Shown one piece after another: positions 19,974 to 31,543 of a DNA stretch of 64,000 nucleotides. The position numbers and the translations under genes are program-made. Below the pieces are notes generated by a model. The model was not told the DNA's origin and did not search any database. It saw nothing but the letters and a program-made list of their open reading frames with translations. Numbering within the stretch: position 1 is the first letter of the stretch; every line of letters starts with the position of its first letter. Source of the DNA: Puccinellia tenuiflora (taxonomy: Eukaryota > Streptophyta > Magnoliopsida > Poales > Poaceae); contig QRDG01000816.1 in NCBI GenBank assembly GCA_012064385.1, positions 628,596-692,595 on the forward strand, given 5' to 3'.

Positions 19974-22900
19974 TGTAACACCCTGGATTTTTGCCCTTTT
20001 GAAATTTTTCCAAAAAGCCTTATTTTATCTATTTAAAATGCGTTTGGCTTTAAACCGCAGGAAAATGATTTAAATCTTGAAACTTCTGATCTGTTGAAAC
20101 CAAGTGGGATCTTGTACTCTTTATTTCCCCTCCACTTGGCACTGGTGGTTATAATTTTGACCTTGGTCAATATTTAATTTGGGAGAATTCTTTTCCCTTT
20201 TGGAAATTCACTTTTATTTGGCCTTACAAAGGAACCCCTAGTTTTATGTCCCCAAAAATTCTACAAAAATTAGGGAACCTTCCCTAATGGATGTAGATCA
20301 CTTTTCCAAGAAAATATGGTGCCACCCCTTAGGAAAAATTCCCCTACATAATTCTTTTGTGTGCTGCCCTTTTCTCAAAACTTTTTAGAATCTAACCAAA
20401 TAATTTTTCCTGGATGAAACCAAGGCATGGATAGGCTCTCCTTTACCCCTCCTACCTCAGGAAAAAAGGGGAGATCCATCTAACATCATATACCCCTCCA
20501 AACAGTAAACCCTAGTTTTGGCCAGTACTGTTTTTTGAAAATTTTGGTCGGACCAACTTTCGAATTTGCAAAATGTTTGTTCAGCAAAGTTGTAGACCTT
20601 GGTTTTTGGCGCAGAGTGACGCGAGCAGCTTTCCATTTGGATCACGGAGGAGGGAGATCGATGTCGATGCCGACATTGGCATGCACTGAACGTGCCAAGT
20701 CCGGCATGGGCATGGCCGTAGTGGCGCCGCCCGATTTTGGTCGCCGGCGTCCTGTTTCCCCGCACGCACCAGCATGCCTCCCGCACCCCTCACTCCCCTC
20801 TCCACCTCCCAGCACCCACGCGTCGCCGGCGGAGCAACTGGACGGCGGCCGCGTTGACGCGCCAGGCGCTAGCCGACGCACCGACCACGCCCTGTGCCGC
20901 CGGGACCCCCTCGTCAGCCCCTCCGCCGCCGCACGGACCGGTCCGTCGCCGAGGTTTAACCGCCGTGCACCTCCTGTGCCACCGCTCCGTCAACGCTCCG
21001 CCACCGTCGCCACCATGCAAGCCCGACACCTCGCCGCGGCATTAACCACGGCCACCGCGCGGGCACCCTATAAATCGGCCACCCCAGCACCGTTTCCTCG
21101 CCGCACCACCCCTCCCACTCCCTCTAGCACCCCCTGCCCCAGCCTCGAGTCCGGAGGAGCTGCACCTCGCCGGAATCACATCCACCCGAGCCGCACTGCC
21201 CCCCGTCGAATTCGCACACCCCAGCCTCCCCCTGACCGATTCCTTCCACCCAGAGCCCCCACAGAACACCGTGATGCTGATGCCGAGCTCGCCGGGGTAG
21301 CTGGTGGCCGGAATCGCCGTATCCGTCATCGACCCGAAGCCACCTCCGCCGGGGAAGACGCCCTGGTGCCGCCCGAGGTCCCCGTGAACCACGACTGCAC
21401 CGACGAGCTGCTCCACCCCTTCCCCGAGCCGTTCTGCCCCCTCTCCGACCCTCTCCCTCGCCCCAGCCGCCGCAGGCCGCCGCCGGTGAGTCGCCGGGAC
21501 CCCGCCGTCTTCTCCCTCTGTTCCCGCGTTTAAAAGAAAGAAGAAAACGATTCGGTGGGTACTGACCAGTGGGACCCGATGTCAGATTTTTGAACTTTTC
21601 GAACCGTTTTCCTAATTAATTTTCCCTGTTTATTTTTCTATTGGAATAGGCAGATTTTGGGTGAACTTTGGAAATTAATAACTCCCTCAAAAATGCTCAG
21701 AAAAATGTGAAACCAATTTTGCTGGCTTTGTTATGAAATTCTCTTTCCATTGGGACCAGAAAACAAATTCTTGGAATTTATTTCTTTTGGATTTTATTCG
21801 ATAACCTAGGAGGGGTTTTTGACGCTATTTCATGTCTCTTTGGATAGATTCCGACCTTCCCGACGAAGTAGGAGTTGTTCCCGAACCCGAAGGCAAGCCA
21901 TCAACCCAATCTCAAGCTTGGTCGAACTTAGGAGTTGTTTGATTGCTGATTTAATACCTGCTGCATCTCACATGTCATATTGCATGTTAAATTATTGCAC
22001 CCCTTATTACTTGTCCGTGCAACACTCACATTCCCGGGGCAATGGCTGGTGTTACCGCCTTAGTCAAGGGAATGGGGGAAAATTATTACAACTGTGCGTC
22101 TCGCATCTGCGGGGCTTTGTTTGGATCTTTCCTCTTCGCCGAGGTGAGGAACCGACGAATGTCGTCTTATGATCCTCGGGGTTGGGGGCATTCGCCAAAG
22201 GAGTTGTTTGCTTCTTGTCCCTCCGTCAAATATGGTTGGCATAGACCCGACTGCGCTTGGGAGCTGACTTTTCCGTGGTTCTTTTTGCCGAGATTGCTGA
22301 CACCACGTCGAGATAACCCTCGAGTGGAATGGATGCTCTCTCATTTTTATGAGTGCTTTTCGGTTCATTCCTTTACGGTGACACCGGCCGGGTTGCCCGC
22401 CACCGTCATCCATTTGAAATATTACGCTATTACTTTGTGAACACTAACCCCCAAGTGACACCGGCCGGGTTGCCCGCCACAGTCACCCGGGTATTATTAT
22501 TGTTATTATGGCATTGTTATCTATGCTTACAAGTATTATGTTATTCTGTGCTACCGTTGTTATATACTTATGTTGTGCTTCTTGGTTCATGTTGGAAACT
22601 GAAATAAGAATTTGACTAAGAAGATAACCACCTCCCTCGACTAGATTGAGTCACATAGTGCCACTCACCAAACACACCTGCACAACATGCGTCGTTCACG
22701 TGGGCGAACCATGACTGAGTATTCCATCTAGCCTCCTTTGACGCCACCCTTTTGGCAAGTTTAGTCGGTTACCTTTGTGGTCGGGGCTAGTCTTGCGAAG
22801 GTTCCGGAGCTAGGCGTCGCTCATTCGTTGGGGACGTGCCGGATTCACTTCGTCATAAGACGTGGTCCTAGAGGACGTGTCGGTGGCTATACAGGGAGTG

Positions 22901-23752
22901 TCTAGGTGGAGTAAACGGTGGTGGAAGTGTGGGTTTGTGCTGTCGCCATGATGGGTTCTAGTACTTCGGTACCGGCGGTACAAACCTAGGCTTCAGCGTA
23001 TGGGAAAATGTTGCAACCTCTCGAGAGTGTAAATCTAGAATCTAGCCTTGTCCCTAGGTCATGGGACGAAGTTTGGTCCAGTCACACTAAGAGTCAGTCC
23101 GGTCGAGCAAAGAACTCACTAAATGAGACCTAGCAACAAGTGAACGTGACGAGCAAGCCAGAGTTGGCTAGTGGCTGGAAGGCCTAGTTGTGGTTAAGAG
23201 AGGTTGAGTAAAAACATTATAGAGGTAACTCCCCTCCAAAGGTAAGTAGGTAAGTTATGTCCAACCGTTAAGCTTGGACTCACCCTTGCAACCAAATCCA
23301 TGCCATGCTACATTCTGAACTTATGCCATGCCATATAGATAGACTTTGTTTGATTTTGGGCTAATGACTTGCGAGTACCTCAAGTACTTACCTGGCTTCT
23401 CATGTGGCCAGACCCCGTCGCTCCCGACGCCGAGTACCCGCTGCACGAGAACTAGGAACCCGTATCCCAGGCAGGACCCCGTGGAATAAGGCCCGATGTT
23501 GCCACGCTACTATCTACGTTTCCGCTGCTACTTCCGCTAGAGGCTCAATGTTGGATAAATAATGTACATACTGTTGTGTGCGCACGTTGCGCGAACGCGG
23601 GAGCCTCACCCCGTGTTGTATCTTGTAATCCGCCCGAACTCGGAGCCATAAGTATGTATTTGGTTATGCCTTTGTTATCAAGTTGACATATATCCAGTGT
23701 TTTCTGGGACTGGTATATGGGGTAGTCCGATCATCTGGATCGGGGTGCCACA
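19974..23752 (+). repeat. 3' LTR of Gypsy D
   Basis: This is 3,779 bp and collinear with 10485-14271. Differences include a 7-bp net loss near 22247 and scattered transitions. It ends GGTGCCACA before the second GATAA. Confidence 0.93.
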
Positions 23753-23757
23753 GATAA

Positions 23758-25158
23758 ACAAACTCTCATCTTCTTCATCACCAATGTATCTCGGTAACAA
23801 GTATCTACCTCATGCATACTTCTCTAATTTCCAACCTTGTGTAGGTTGCTTCTTGGCCTGAAAGCTCTTATTTGCAATTGTTGTGGCTTTGGCTTATTTC
23901 TTTCACTTGGTATATCCTGGTGATATTTGTGATGAAATGGTAAAAACTATTCCTTCAATTGGTATTTTCTTGTGATACGTGTTGTCTATCTCAAAGCATC
24001 TCCACTATCTCTTGTTCCCTTAGTGATATGTGTGATGTCTTTGATGTGTTTGAAGTTCATAAATATACATTAAGATAAAATTTAGCTATGTGCTATGCTT
24101 TCAAGCATTAATCTTTTGTGTATTTATGACTTCCCTTTGGATACTTTGATCTCGTTTTCATTCAACCATCTTCTATGAACATGTTTCTTTTGGATGTATA
24201 TCTTCAAAATTTGTCCACATAGAAACTTATACATATGAGAGAGGTCATCATTTTAATTGGTATCCTAATTCTTTTGAGTCACTTTGATTTTTATCTTTAT
24301 TTCTTTGGTGACTACAAAAAGGAATTTGTCGCGTGCGTGCTTTATCTTTTATTCGCATACTTTCACACCCATGTGATTGTTGAAGATCTTTGACCTCATG
24401 CTTACCTTATTGAGTATGTTGATTCTTACTAGCTAGGTGCTCTCACAAGATTTTGGCCTTTTCAATTGGTTTCATTTTCCAATTGGTATCCGTGAGCTTG
24501 CGAACATCTCTTCCTTTTAAAGATCTTATTATTTTTATCTCGGTTGGGCCTATCCTATGATTGCATTTTTTAAAATTGGTATATTCTTTTGGCTCAACCA
24601 CATCTTTTTTGCAAGTGCTATGTTTTGCTTTAGTTTTTGTACCCTTGCACTTGTTGTGTGTTCTAGATGATTGTGGGGTAGTAAGGATTCCATATTTGTG
24701 CACTCCTCAATAGTGTATAAACATTGGGGAGCTTCTCCATTTTTATTTAGCACTCTCTTTTCGGATCTCCTCGTTTGCCTTTCTCCTTTGTGGAGATGTT
24801 TAGAATGAGTTCTCATCTTATTTTCAATCTTTGGATCCTCAATATAGTTTGATTTACTCCAAATATTCTTCATTGGATATGTGCATTTGATTTCACTCAT
24901 ATCTTGAGAAATGCACACCTTGTGGAGGAACCCATATTATATTGGCCTTCTAAATTTTTCTTTCCATTTCGGCAATCGATGCCAATGGGGGAGAAGTTTA
25001 GAAGGTTTAAGGGAATTTGGTTTTATGCTTTCGTTTGGTTCTTAAGCATTTGCCTCTCTTGCTCATGCATCCTTGCGTGTTCGTCTTGCAAGGTTGCTTA
25101 ATTCATTATATAAACCCTCTTAAAAGGGATTGTCATCAATTACCAAAATGGGAGAGAT
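23758..25158. other. Non-coding interior of element A (part 2)
   Basis: AT-rich 3' interior, continuing 8266-10484 across the D insertion. It matches the reverse complement of 50693-52060 in element F. It ends with the PPT CCAAAATGGGAGAGAT at 25143-25158. No coding potential was seen. Confidence 0.75.
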
Positions 25159-26249
25159 TGAAAGAGCATGGTTGCCCCATATGTTGTTTTGGTAATTAAT
25201 GACAATCTCTATGGACTAATGTGTGCTTTGTGTTGTATTTGTAGTGTTGGTCCGTAAGGAATGCTTGAACTTTATATGTTGGAGTCGTGGTTAAAAGAAG
25301 AAGATTATATGTTGATCAAGGCTAAGTACAAGTTGATCTACATACAAAGATAAGGGCATGTGAAGATATGCGAAAGAGTGTCTCTCCCATATTGGTGTAT
25401 CGGGGAGCAATATGCAAGTCTTCACCGAGCGGAGCACAATCAAGAAAGGTGTTCCCACTTGAGGAGATCAAGATCGTCATCTATAGCTCAAGTGGAATGC
25501 TCAAGGCAAAGGTATGATCTTGATAGGGTTTTTATTTTACCGGTCTCATGGTGCTAGTGGGGAGACTGGATTTTAGGATAGGTAACCGTACTATCAAGAG
25601 GGGCTCTCAAGTGATCTTTAGCGTATCGATCATAGAGAGCTCAAACCTTTGCATCATTGGCATCATCTTTATTGGTTCCTATTTGGGTCTTCTCTATGTG
25701 AGTGGTTGGTGCTTGTCGTGTTCTTCATGACAATCCCAAGTTCAATCGAAAACCGATTTCATATGCATCTTATATTGCGTTTTCGATGTTGGAAATATTG
25801 TCGGTTTGTATTTGAGAATGGTTCCACACTTCTCTATGTGTGATACTTTCTTCCTTACTTGTTTTCAATATTTCCACCTCTTTCCAACAAAATTGTTTTC
25901 ACCTCTTTCGGACTTCATTTGCAAAATATATGGCATTTCAGGTTTGTCGGTTATTCTTTTTAGATAGTTCTAACCTCTCTCCATTTGGCTCTAACCTATT
26001 GTGTTGGACAATGATATTTCTTTGCATAATCTTGTAGTGCTCATTGTGGTGATTCCAACGAGCCCAAGATCATCGAAAACGGAGTTCGGATGTAAAAGAT
26101 ATCGCGTTTTCCGTATGCGTTCTTCAGGCATTCCAGGTGGTTCGGAATTTTCCGGATCTATTCCATGTGAGTCGGAATTTTCCGGATCTATTCCGAATCT
26201 AATCCGAACTGACTCGAAAACCTTCTGTTACCATTTCGGATTTTATCCG

Positions 26250-26277
26250 GAATATTCCGGACCATTCTGGACCATTC
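26250..26277 (+). promoter_or_regulatory. Heat-shock-element-like array in LTR of A
   Basis: Alternating GAA and TTC trinucleotides with 2-bp spacers: GAA, TTC, GAC, TTC, GAC, TTC. Four of six units are exact. Further GAATTTTC blocks occur at about 26150-26195. The array ends 56 bp upstream of the TATA box, a normal position for heat-shock factor sites. Function is inferred only. Confidence 0.4.
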
Positions 26278-26333
26278 CGAATCTATTCCGGATGGCAAGA
26301 ACAACTGCATAATGGGAAGATTTCCTTTTGATC

Positions 26334-26343
26334 TATAAAAAGG
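26334..26343 (+). promoter_or_regulatory. TATA box in LTR of A
   Basis: TATAAAAAGG precedes a predicted start at about 26365. Element E inserted at 26376, just past that point. The F copy has the matching box at 49289-49296. Confidence 0.65.
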
Positions 26344-26375
26344 GGCTTCTTCCCCAAAGTTTCCTAACTCTTGAG

Positions 26376-27257
26376 TGTCGTGGTGGTGTCACGGCAGATG
26401 CCATAGATAGGCTTATGTTGGGGCCGATGGACGCTGGAGGTACCGGGGAGGGATAGTGCATAGGAATACGCACACGGAATACACAAACACACACAATCTA
26501 CCTAGGTTCAGGGCCCTCGTGAGGAGGTAAAACCCCTACTCCTGCTTGTCTGACTATATGATGGATCACAACTCGGGCTACAACGTGCTCCTCGAGCTGT
26601 ATGTAAAGAGCTATGAACTAAGGAAATGTGTAACACTTGGGCTCTCTAGCCGAGTCTGGTTGCTCTGCGTTTCTCCGTAGGATCTGATATTGCGGGGGCG
26701 CAGCGTCCCTGTAAGAGGAGCCCTTGGTACTCCTTATATAATGGAACCCAGGGCACCAGCTAGGGCTGACGTAAGTGCTGATGTACCCACCTACTGTGGC
26801 CACGACTGGGCCTCTGACTGCTTCCGTCATCACTGCCTGGCACGTCCTGGATTGGACGTGCCTCCACTCCTGGCGCACTGCTCCCCCGTACCGCTTCGGT
26901 CAGCGGTATGGAGAGCTGACGCTCCATCCCGCGACTCCCGGGTCAAGGGTTAGGTAGCGGCGTCCCATCGTGCCAGTGGCACGACGCCTGCTCCGTGATT
27001 GCAGGGACAAGACATGAGCCTTGACCGTCCACCGGGATAGAACTTCATCTCCACCCATCCGCCATAGGCATGCCAGGTACTTCTTAACTCAGTTCTCCTT
27101 CCCCGCACATATGAAGAACAAAGAAAGCGATCCGACATACAATATGTATGTCGGTTTCTGTATGCTGGTATGGTATTTCGGTTAGCTTTGACCCGGTCAA
27201 CTCCGGGTCTATACATATCTCATTATCTTGACCCTATCCGGGGGTCACCCCCCGACA
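26376..27257 (-). repeat. 3' LTR of E
   Basis: An 882-bp LTR, starting (plus) TGTCGTGGTGG and ending CCCCGACA. A minus-strand TATA box (TATATAA) is at 26734-26740. Confidence 0.9.
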
Positions 27258-27760
27258 TTAGTACCCGAAGCTGGCACGGTCCTGCAGCCTCGGATGAAGG
27301 GCCACGATAGGTTTTCCCGACAACAAGAAAGTTACTGGGCACCGACATACCCTATGCCGGCTCAGCTTATATGTCGCAACTTGTTTACTGCTCAATCTTG
27401 GTCTCGAAATCTATGTCGGACACGCTCCGACACGAGGAAGGGCTCCTCATCTTTTCCGAGTTATCGGTCATTATACGTGTCAAAGTATCTCTGCGGGATG
27501 CCTCGGCCTTCATGCGTGGATGGACAGGTACCTGGCACATGGCGCTCTGGTCGTGCAAGCACTCGAGTGCCTTGACTGCAGCGCCGCACGACGCCTTGAG
27601 TGCCGCGGTAATTAACGCACCACATCGGCAGTTACCATCCCGTGGCCCACTATGTGGCCGATCATGGGGCAGTTAACCCACAATCCACGCCGATCGTGTG
27701 CAGAGGATCGTGCGCGCGTGCCGTTACCCCCAAGGGGATAAGTAGGAGCGAGGGGGTGAG
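27258..27760. other. Spacer between LTR and antisense gene of E
   Basis: About 500 bp with no convincing ORF. A TATA-like GATAAGTAGG at 27737-27746 is followed by a CT-rich leader, so this probably holds the promoter of the antisense gene. No clear polypurine tract is visible beside the LTR. Confidence 0.4.
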
Positions 27761-27976
27761 TTTCTTCCCCCTCCGCTCATTCCTCTTCTTCTCTCTTGCC
27801 TCTTCGCATCTCCACGCGCAGAGCACGCCATTGCCGTACCGCTCCGCGCACGCCATTGCCACGCATCGCCGCCGCCGGACGACGCCTACGCCTCGCGCCT
27901 GGTACACCGCCGCCGGACAACGCGCAGGACGCCGTGGTCGAGCACTCCGCCGCTGCCACAGTACCGCACCACCGCG

Positions 27977-28142
27977 GTGAGTTTTCTCTTATCTCCTCTG
28001 TTTTTTCACTTCTTCTTCTTGGCTTGCTCCGCCGTGGCTGCGGCGCGTCGCGCGCCGCCGGCCATTTCTTCGCCGTATTCCTTTTTTCTTCTTTCTTTCC
28101 GTCACGGCGAACGTTGCTCACCGCCGGTGATTCGTTTTGCAG
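27977..28142 (+). other. Predicted 5' UTR intron of antisense gene in E
   Basis: Donor GCG|GTGAGTT and acceptor TTCGTTTTGCAG|CAC bracket a T-rich 166-bp segment. The ATG at 28165 follows 22 nt later. An intron in the leader is common in plant genes and supports a gene origin for this ORF. Confidence 0.55.
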
Positions 28143-30110
28143 CACTCGGCGACTGTCCACCGAGATGTCGGACAATACCGCCCTCGAGCAGGTCGAGGAG
28201 GGAGTACTGGAGGGATCCACTCGGGCCGCCTGGGAGGGTTCCGACGACACCCGCGCCGAGTTAGACTGGTTGATCCGGACGCGGCGGATCCCGGCCGGGG
28301 TGGAATGCCGGTTATCGGGTCCCGAAACAGTGCCGGTTCTTAGGGAGGGTGAGTTCGTTGTCTTTGTCGCGCATTTCGAGCGCGGGTTTGGGCTACCCGC
28401 CAGCACCTTCTTCCGAAACTTCCTCAACAAATTCCACCTAGAACCACATCATCTTCCAGCCAACACCATACTCGTCCTCTCCTCCTTTGTCGCCTTCACG
28501 GAGGGCTATCTCGGCCTCTGGCCATCCATCAACCTCTGGTCAAAATACTTCGCCTTTCGGAAGCAGGTTATTCCGAACCCGGAGGATCCCGATGCGCCCA
28601 AGGAGATGACGCAGTGCGGCGCAACCACCGTCATACCCCGGCACTCTACCATCTTCCCCCGGGTCCAGGGACTGGAGTCGTGCCGGAAATGGCTCCGGTC
28701 CTTCTTTTATGTGAAGAACACGACCAAGGTTGATCTCATCAACCTTCAGGCATTCACTGTCAGTCCTCCCTCGGAGCAGCATAACTGGAAGTACAACCCG
28801 AGAGATCTGGTCGAGGAAGTCAATGCCATCCATGAGCTGCTACCTCGGCTCAGGGAGGCAGGGATATCGGGCGAAGACCTGGTGGCGACATTCATTAGTC
28901 GCCGGGTCTCCCCACTTCAGCGCCGGGTCCACAAGATCTTCCACATGAGTGGCCCGCTTGACCCGACTCGGACGAGCACCTTTGAACCGACGAAGGAGCA
29001 AGTCCGGCGGTGCGTCAAGGCAATCGCTGCGGTGCAGACAAGTGCGGAATGGGAATGGGGCCAGGAACCCCACAGCCGGAACAACCTCCCGCCAGCGGTA
29101 AGTAACGTAAAATATCTGCCGATATAAGTTTTATGCCGACATCACCTCCTATGTCAGTTCACTATGTTACCTTTGATGTCAACTGGACTCTTCGTCATCA
29201 TGCAGAGATTTGCCCGGCAGAAGGCCGAGGACGGATCGGATCCGGCCGCCAACTAGGGTGCAGACCGGGTCGAAGCCGATTTGGAAGATCCGGATGACGA
29301 GGACAACGTGCCAATCCCCGCCGCTGTTCCGGGTCCTGCCACGGGTAAGACTCGCGTCTCCTCCATCCGAGATTGGTCTGAGGACGAAGACGATGACTGT
29401 CAGATTTTAGAGGTATATGACCCTCGCCCGATTGCGTTCTCATATCCGGTGCCCTCGCCCCCAGCTGACTCGGACGACCAGGTGCTCGAGGTGGCACCTC
29501 TCGCCGTGGGAACCAAGGGCCCGCTTCGGAAGCGCGCAAACCCCGTGTCCACAGATGTCGGGTCTTCCGGCACTTCAGGTCCCGCGCAGAAGAAGGCAAG
29601 AAAGAAGACGGTAGTGAAGCGTCGTGAACGGCCCGTTTCCAAGGGGTAAGATCCCCTTTCGCCGACATAAACTTCACATACTTGATTATACTTGTTTTCC
29701 CTATTTCCCTCCTTGTAACGATATACTTTATTTTTTTGCCTTACAGCATGGCTCCTCTAGAGGTCCCCCCGACCACGTCTACTGACCGGGTCCCGCTCAA
29801 GACTCCAACGCCGCCTCGGCCCGACGACACCCGGGTGCCAAGTCCACCACGGACAAGTCCAGCAGCAGATCCATCGGCTCCGGGATCCAGAGCTAGAAAC
29901 GCGGGTCCGGTCGCGACCGACATTCCAGCGCCCAACCGAGATGAGAGTCTCGGAGCCAACCCTTCGGCCCCCGAGATAGAGAGGACCGAGGCTTCGGAGA
30001 ACTCGGAACAACCGAGTGAGCAGTAGCAAGAACCACCACAACAACAACAGTCTCAGCAGCAATAGCCCTCGTCGCCACAACCTATCCCGACAGCGCAGCA
30101 GCACCCGCAG

Positions 30111-30194
30111 CCCGCTCCGGCACAGGCGCGGCGACAAACTCCTCCGAAACAGCCCGCTCCGGCACAGGCGCGGCGACAAACTCCTCCGAAATAG
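30111..30194 (+). repeat. 42-bp tandem duplication in exon 4 (antisense gene)
   Basis: Two adjacent 42-bp units (30111-30152 and 30153-30194) each encode a PAPAQARRQTPPK-like segment. The last codon of the first unit is CAG; in the second it is TAG. This shows within the element that the stop arose from a glutamine codon. Confidence 0.9.
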
Positions 30195-31543
30195 CGGCCA
30201 CAACAGGAACCAAATAAGGCTGCACCTACTGCGGCCGGGAAAGCACCGGCCAAAGAAGTGCCGCTTAATCCGGAAAGACGGATAGTTCCTCAAAGGAATC
30301 CCGGCACCGCAGCAACAGTAACCGGCATCCAGACCACTGCGGTTAACTGGGGGTTCGCCCCTCTGAAAACCTTGAGTGGAAGAAGTTTGGGCTCCCTTGA
30401 GCAGCTCCATATGGACTGGAATGCCGCCGACACCAACGAGGTGACCTCGCGATTATCAGTGGGCTAGATCTCGGACCATCCGGCAGGGCCAAGCTTAGTT
30501 GCCCAAAAGATGTTCGCAGCAAAAGTTGCCCTCCTTGAAGCCGACCGAGCCGCCGAGGTAAATACTGCCGAATAAAGACTTATTGTTTCAACTTTTCAAT
30601 GTAGATATCCCATTATCCCCAGTCCCCGAGATACGGGTCGAGTGATTGAAACTCGACCGAGTAAAGTTTACTCGGCGTGAATCTTCACAAATAACACTAT
30701 TATTCCATCATTGCAGGCTTGCATGAATGCTCGGACTCAGATGCACCATAAACTAATATTAGCGCACAGATCGCTCAAGGACAAGTGCAAGCAGCTACAG
30801 GTTGAGTTGGGGGGCAAAGGTACCCTTATTTTTTGCCGACATCTCGATTATACTTAAACTGTCTTGTTCTGACTTCTCCATCTACCTTACTTGCCGACAT
30901 AAATAGCCGGGACAGAGGCCAAGGTGAAGGAATTGCAGGAGCGGGTCACCGCCCTTGAGAGTTAGTTATCTTCCATGGTATAATTTGTGGTTGTGTCGAT
31001 TTCTTTATTCTGATATTGTTATCTTAGCACAGCCGAGCGAAAAACTTATGCGCATAGCCACGCGGATTGCATCACCGCCTCCGAGCTAACCGCCCAGATG
31101 AAGGAGCGTGAGGACGCTCACAAGGCCGAGCTCTTGAAGGAGCGAGAGGAGATATCCCGGCTGAAGGCCGAGCTTGACAAATCTCGGGGTCGTACTGCCG
31201 ACCTGGAGAAATCTGCCGCCGAGGAGAAACAACTCCGGGATGTAGAGACTCGGAAACTCAAGGAGTCCATTGAGGAGTTCGAGTCTCGCGCAATCTCAGT
31301 CGAGGGTGAGATCCAGGCCCTAAAGACCAAGATCAGTCGATGGTTGGCGGAGTTTTCCACCATTAACGGCGAGTTGGACAGTAAGCCCTTTCCTCTTTTG
31401 TCATTACCCGACATCCATTATTTTACCTCCATGTGACTTATCTTGGTGTTAGCCATTTTCAATTCAGAACACTTCCCCCACTCCAAAGCTGCTACGAATA
31501 ACAACACTCGCAAATTCCGGGAGAGGAAGATCCGAGATGGCCC

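Larger units (their letters stand above)
10480..23757 (+). mobile_element. Complete Gypsy chromovirus-like element D with TSD
   Basis: The element occupies 10485-23752 (13,268 bp) and is bounded by the TSD GATAA at 10480-10484 and 23753-23757. LTRs of 3,787 and 3,779 bp run from TGTAACACCC to GGTGCCACA. The PBS (initiator tRNA-Met) is at 14277-14288 and the PPT at 19960-19973. It carries an extra ORF followed by an uninterrupted gag-pol frame with a chromodomain-like end, which fits the Tekay/Del lineage. By eye the LTRs differ at about two dozen positions, mostly transitions, plus two small indels. That is about 0.6%, or roughly 0.25 million years at 1.3e-8 per site per year. It is the only element here that looks autonomous. 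Confidence 0.95.
25159..26375 (+). repeat. 3' LTR of element A, first part
   Basis: The LTR starts TGAAAGAGCATGG. Its U3 holds a cluster of TTCCGGA palindromes and a TATA box at 26334. It is interrupted at 26375 by element E, with TSD TTGAG at 26371-26375 and 44012-44016. The rest is at 44017-45107. Confidence 0.85.

Noticed and set aside
20535..21533. 332-codon ORF in the 3' LTR of D (and its 233-codon counterpart at 11046-11747)
   Set aside because: It spans the TATA box, is GC-rich and proline/arginine-rich, is broken by a one-base indel in the other LTR, and has equally open frames on the opposite strand.
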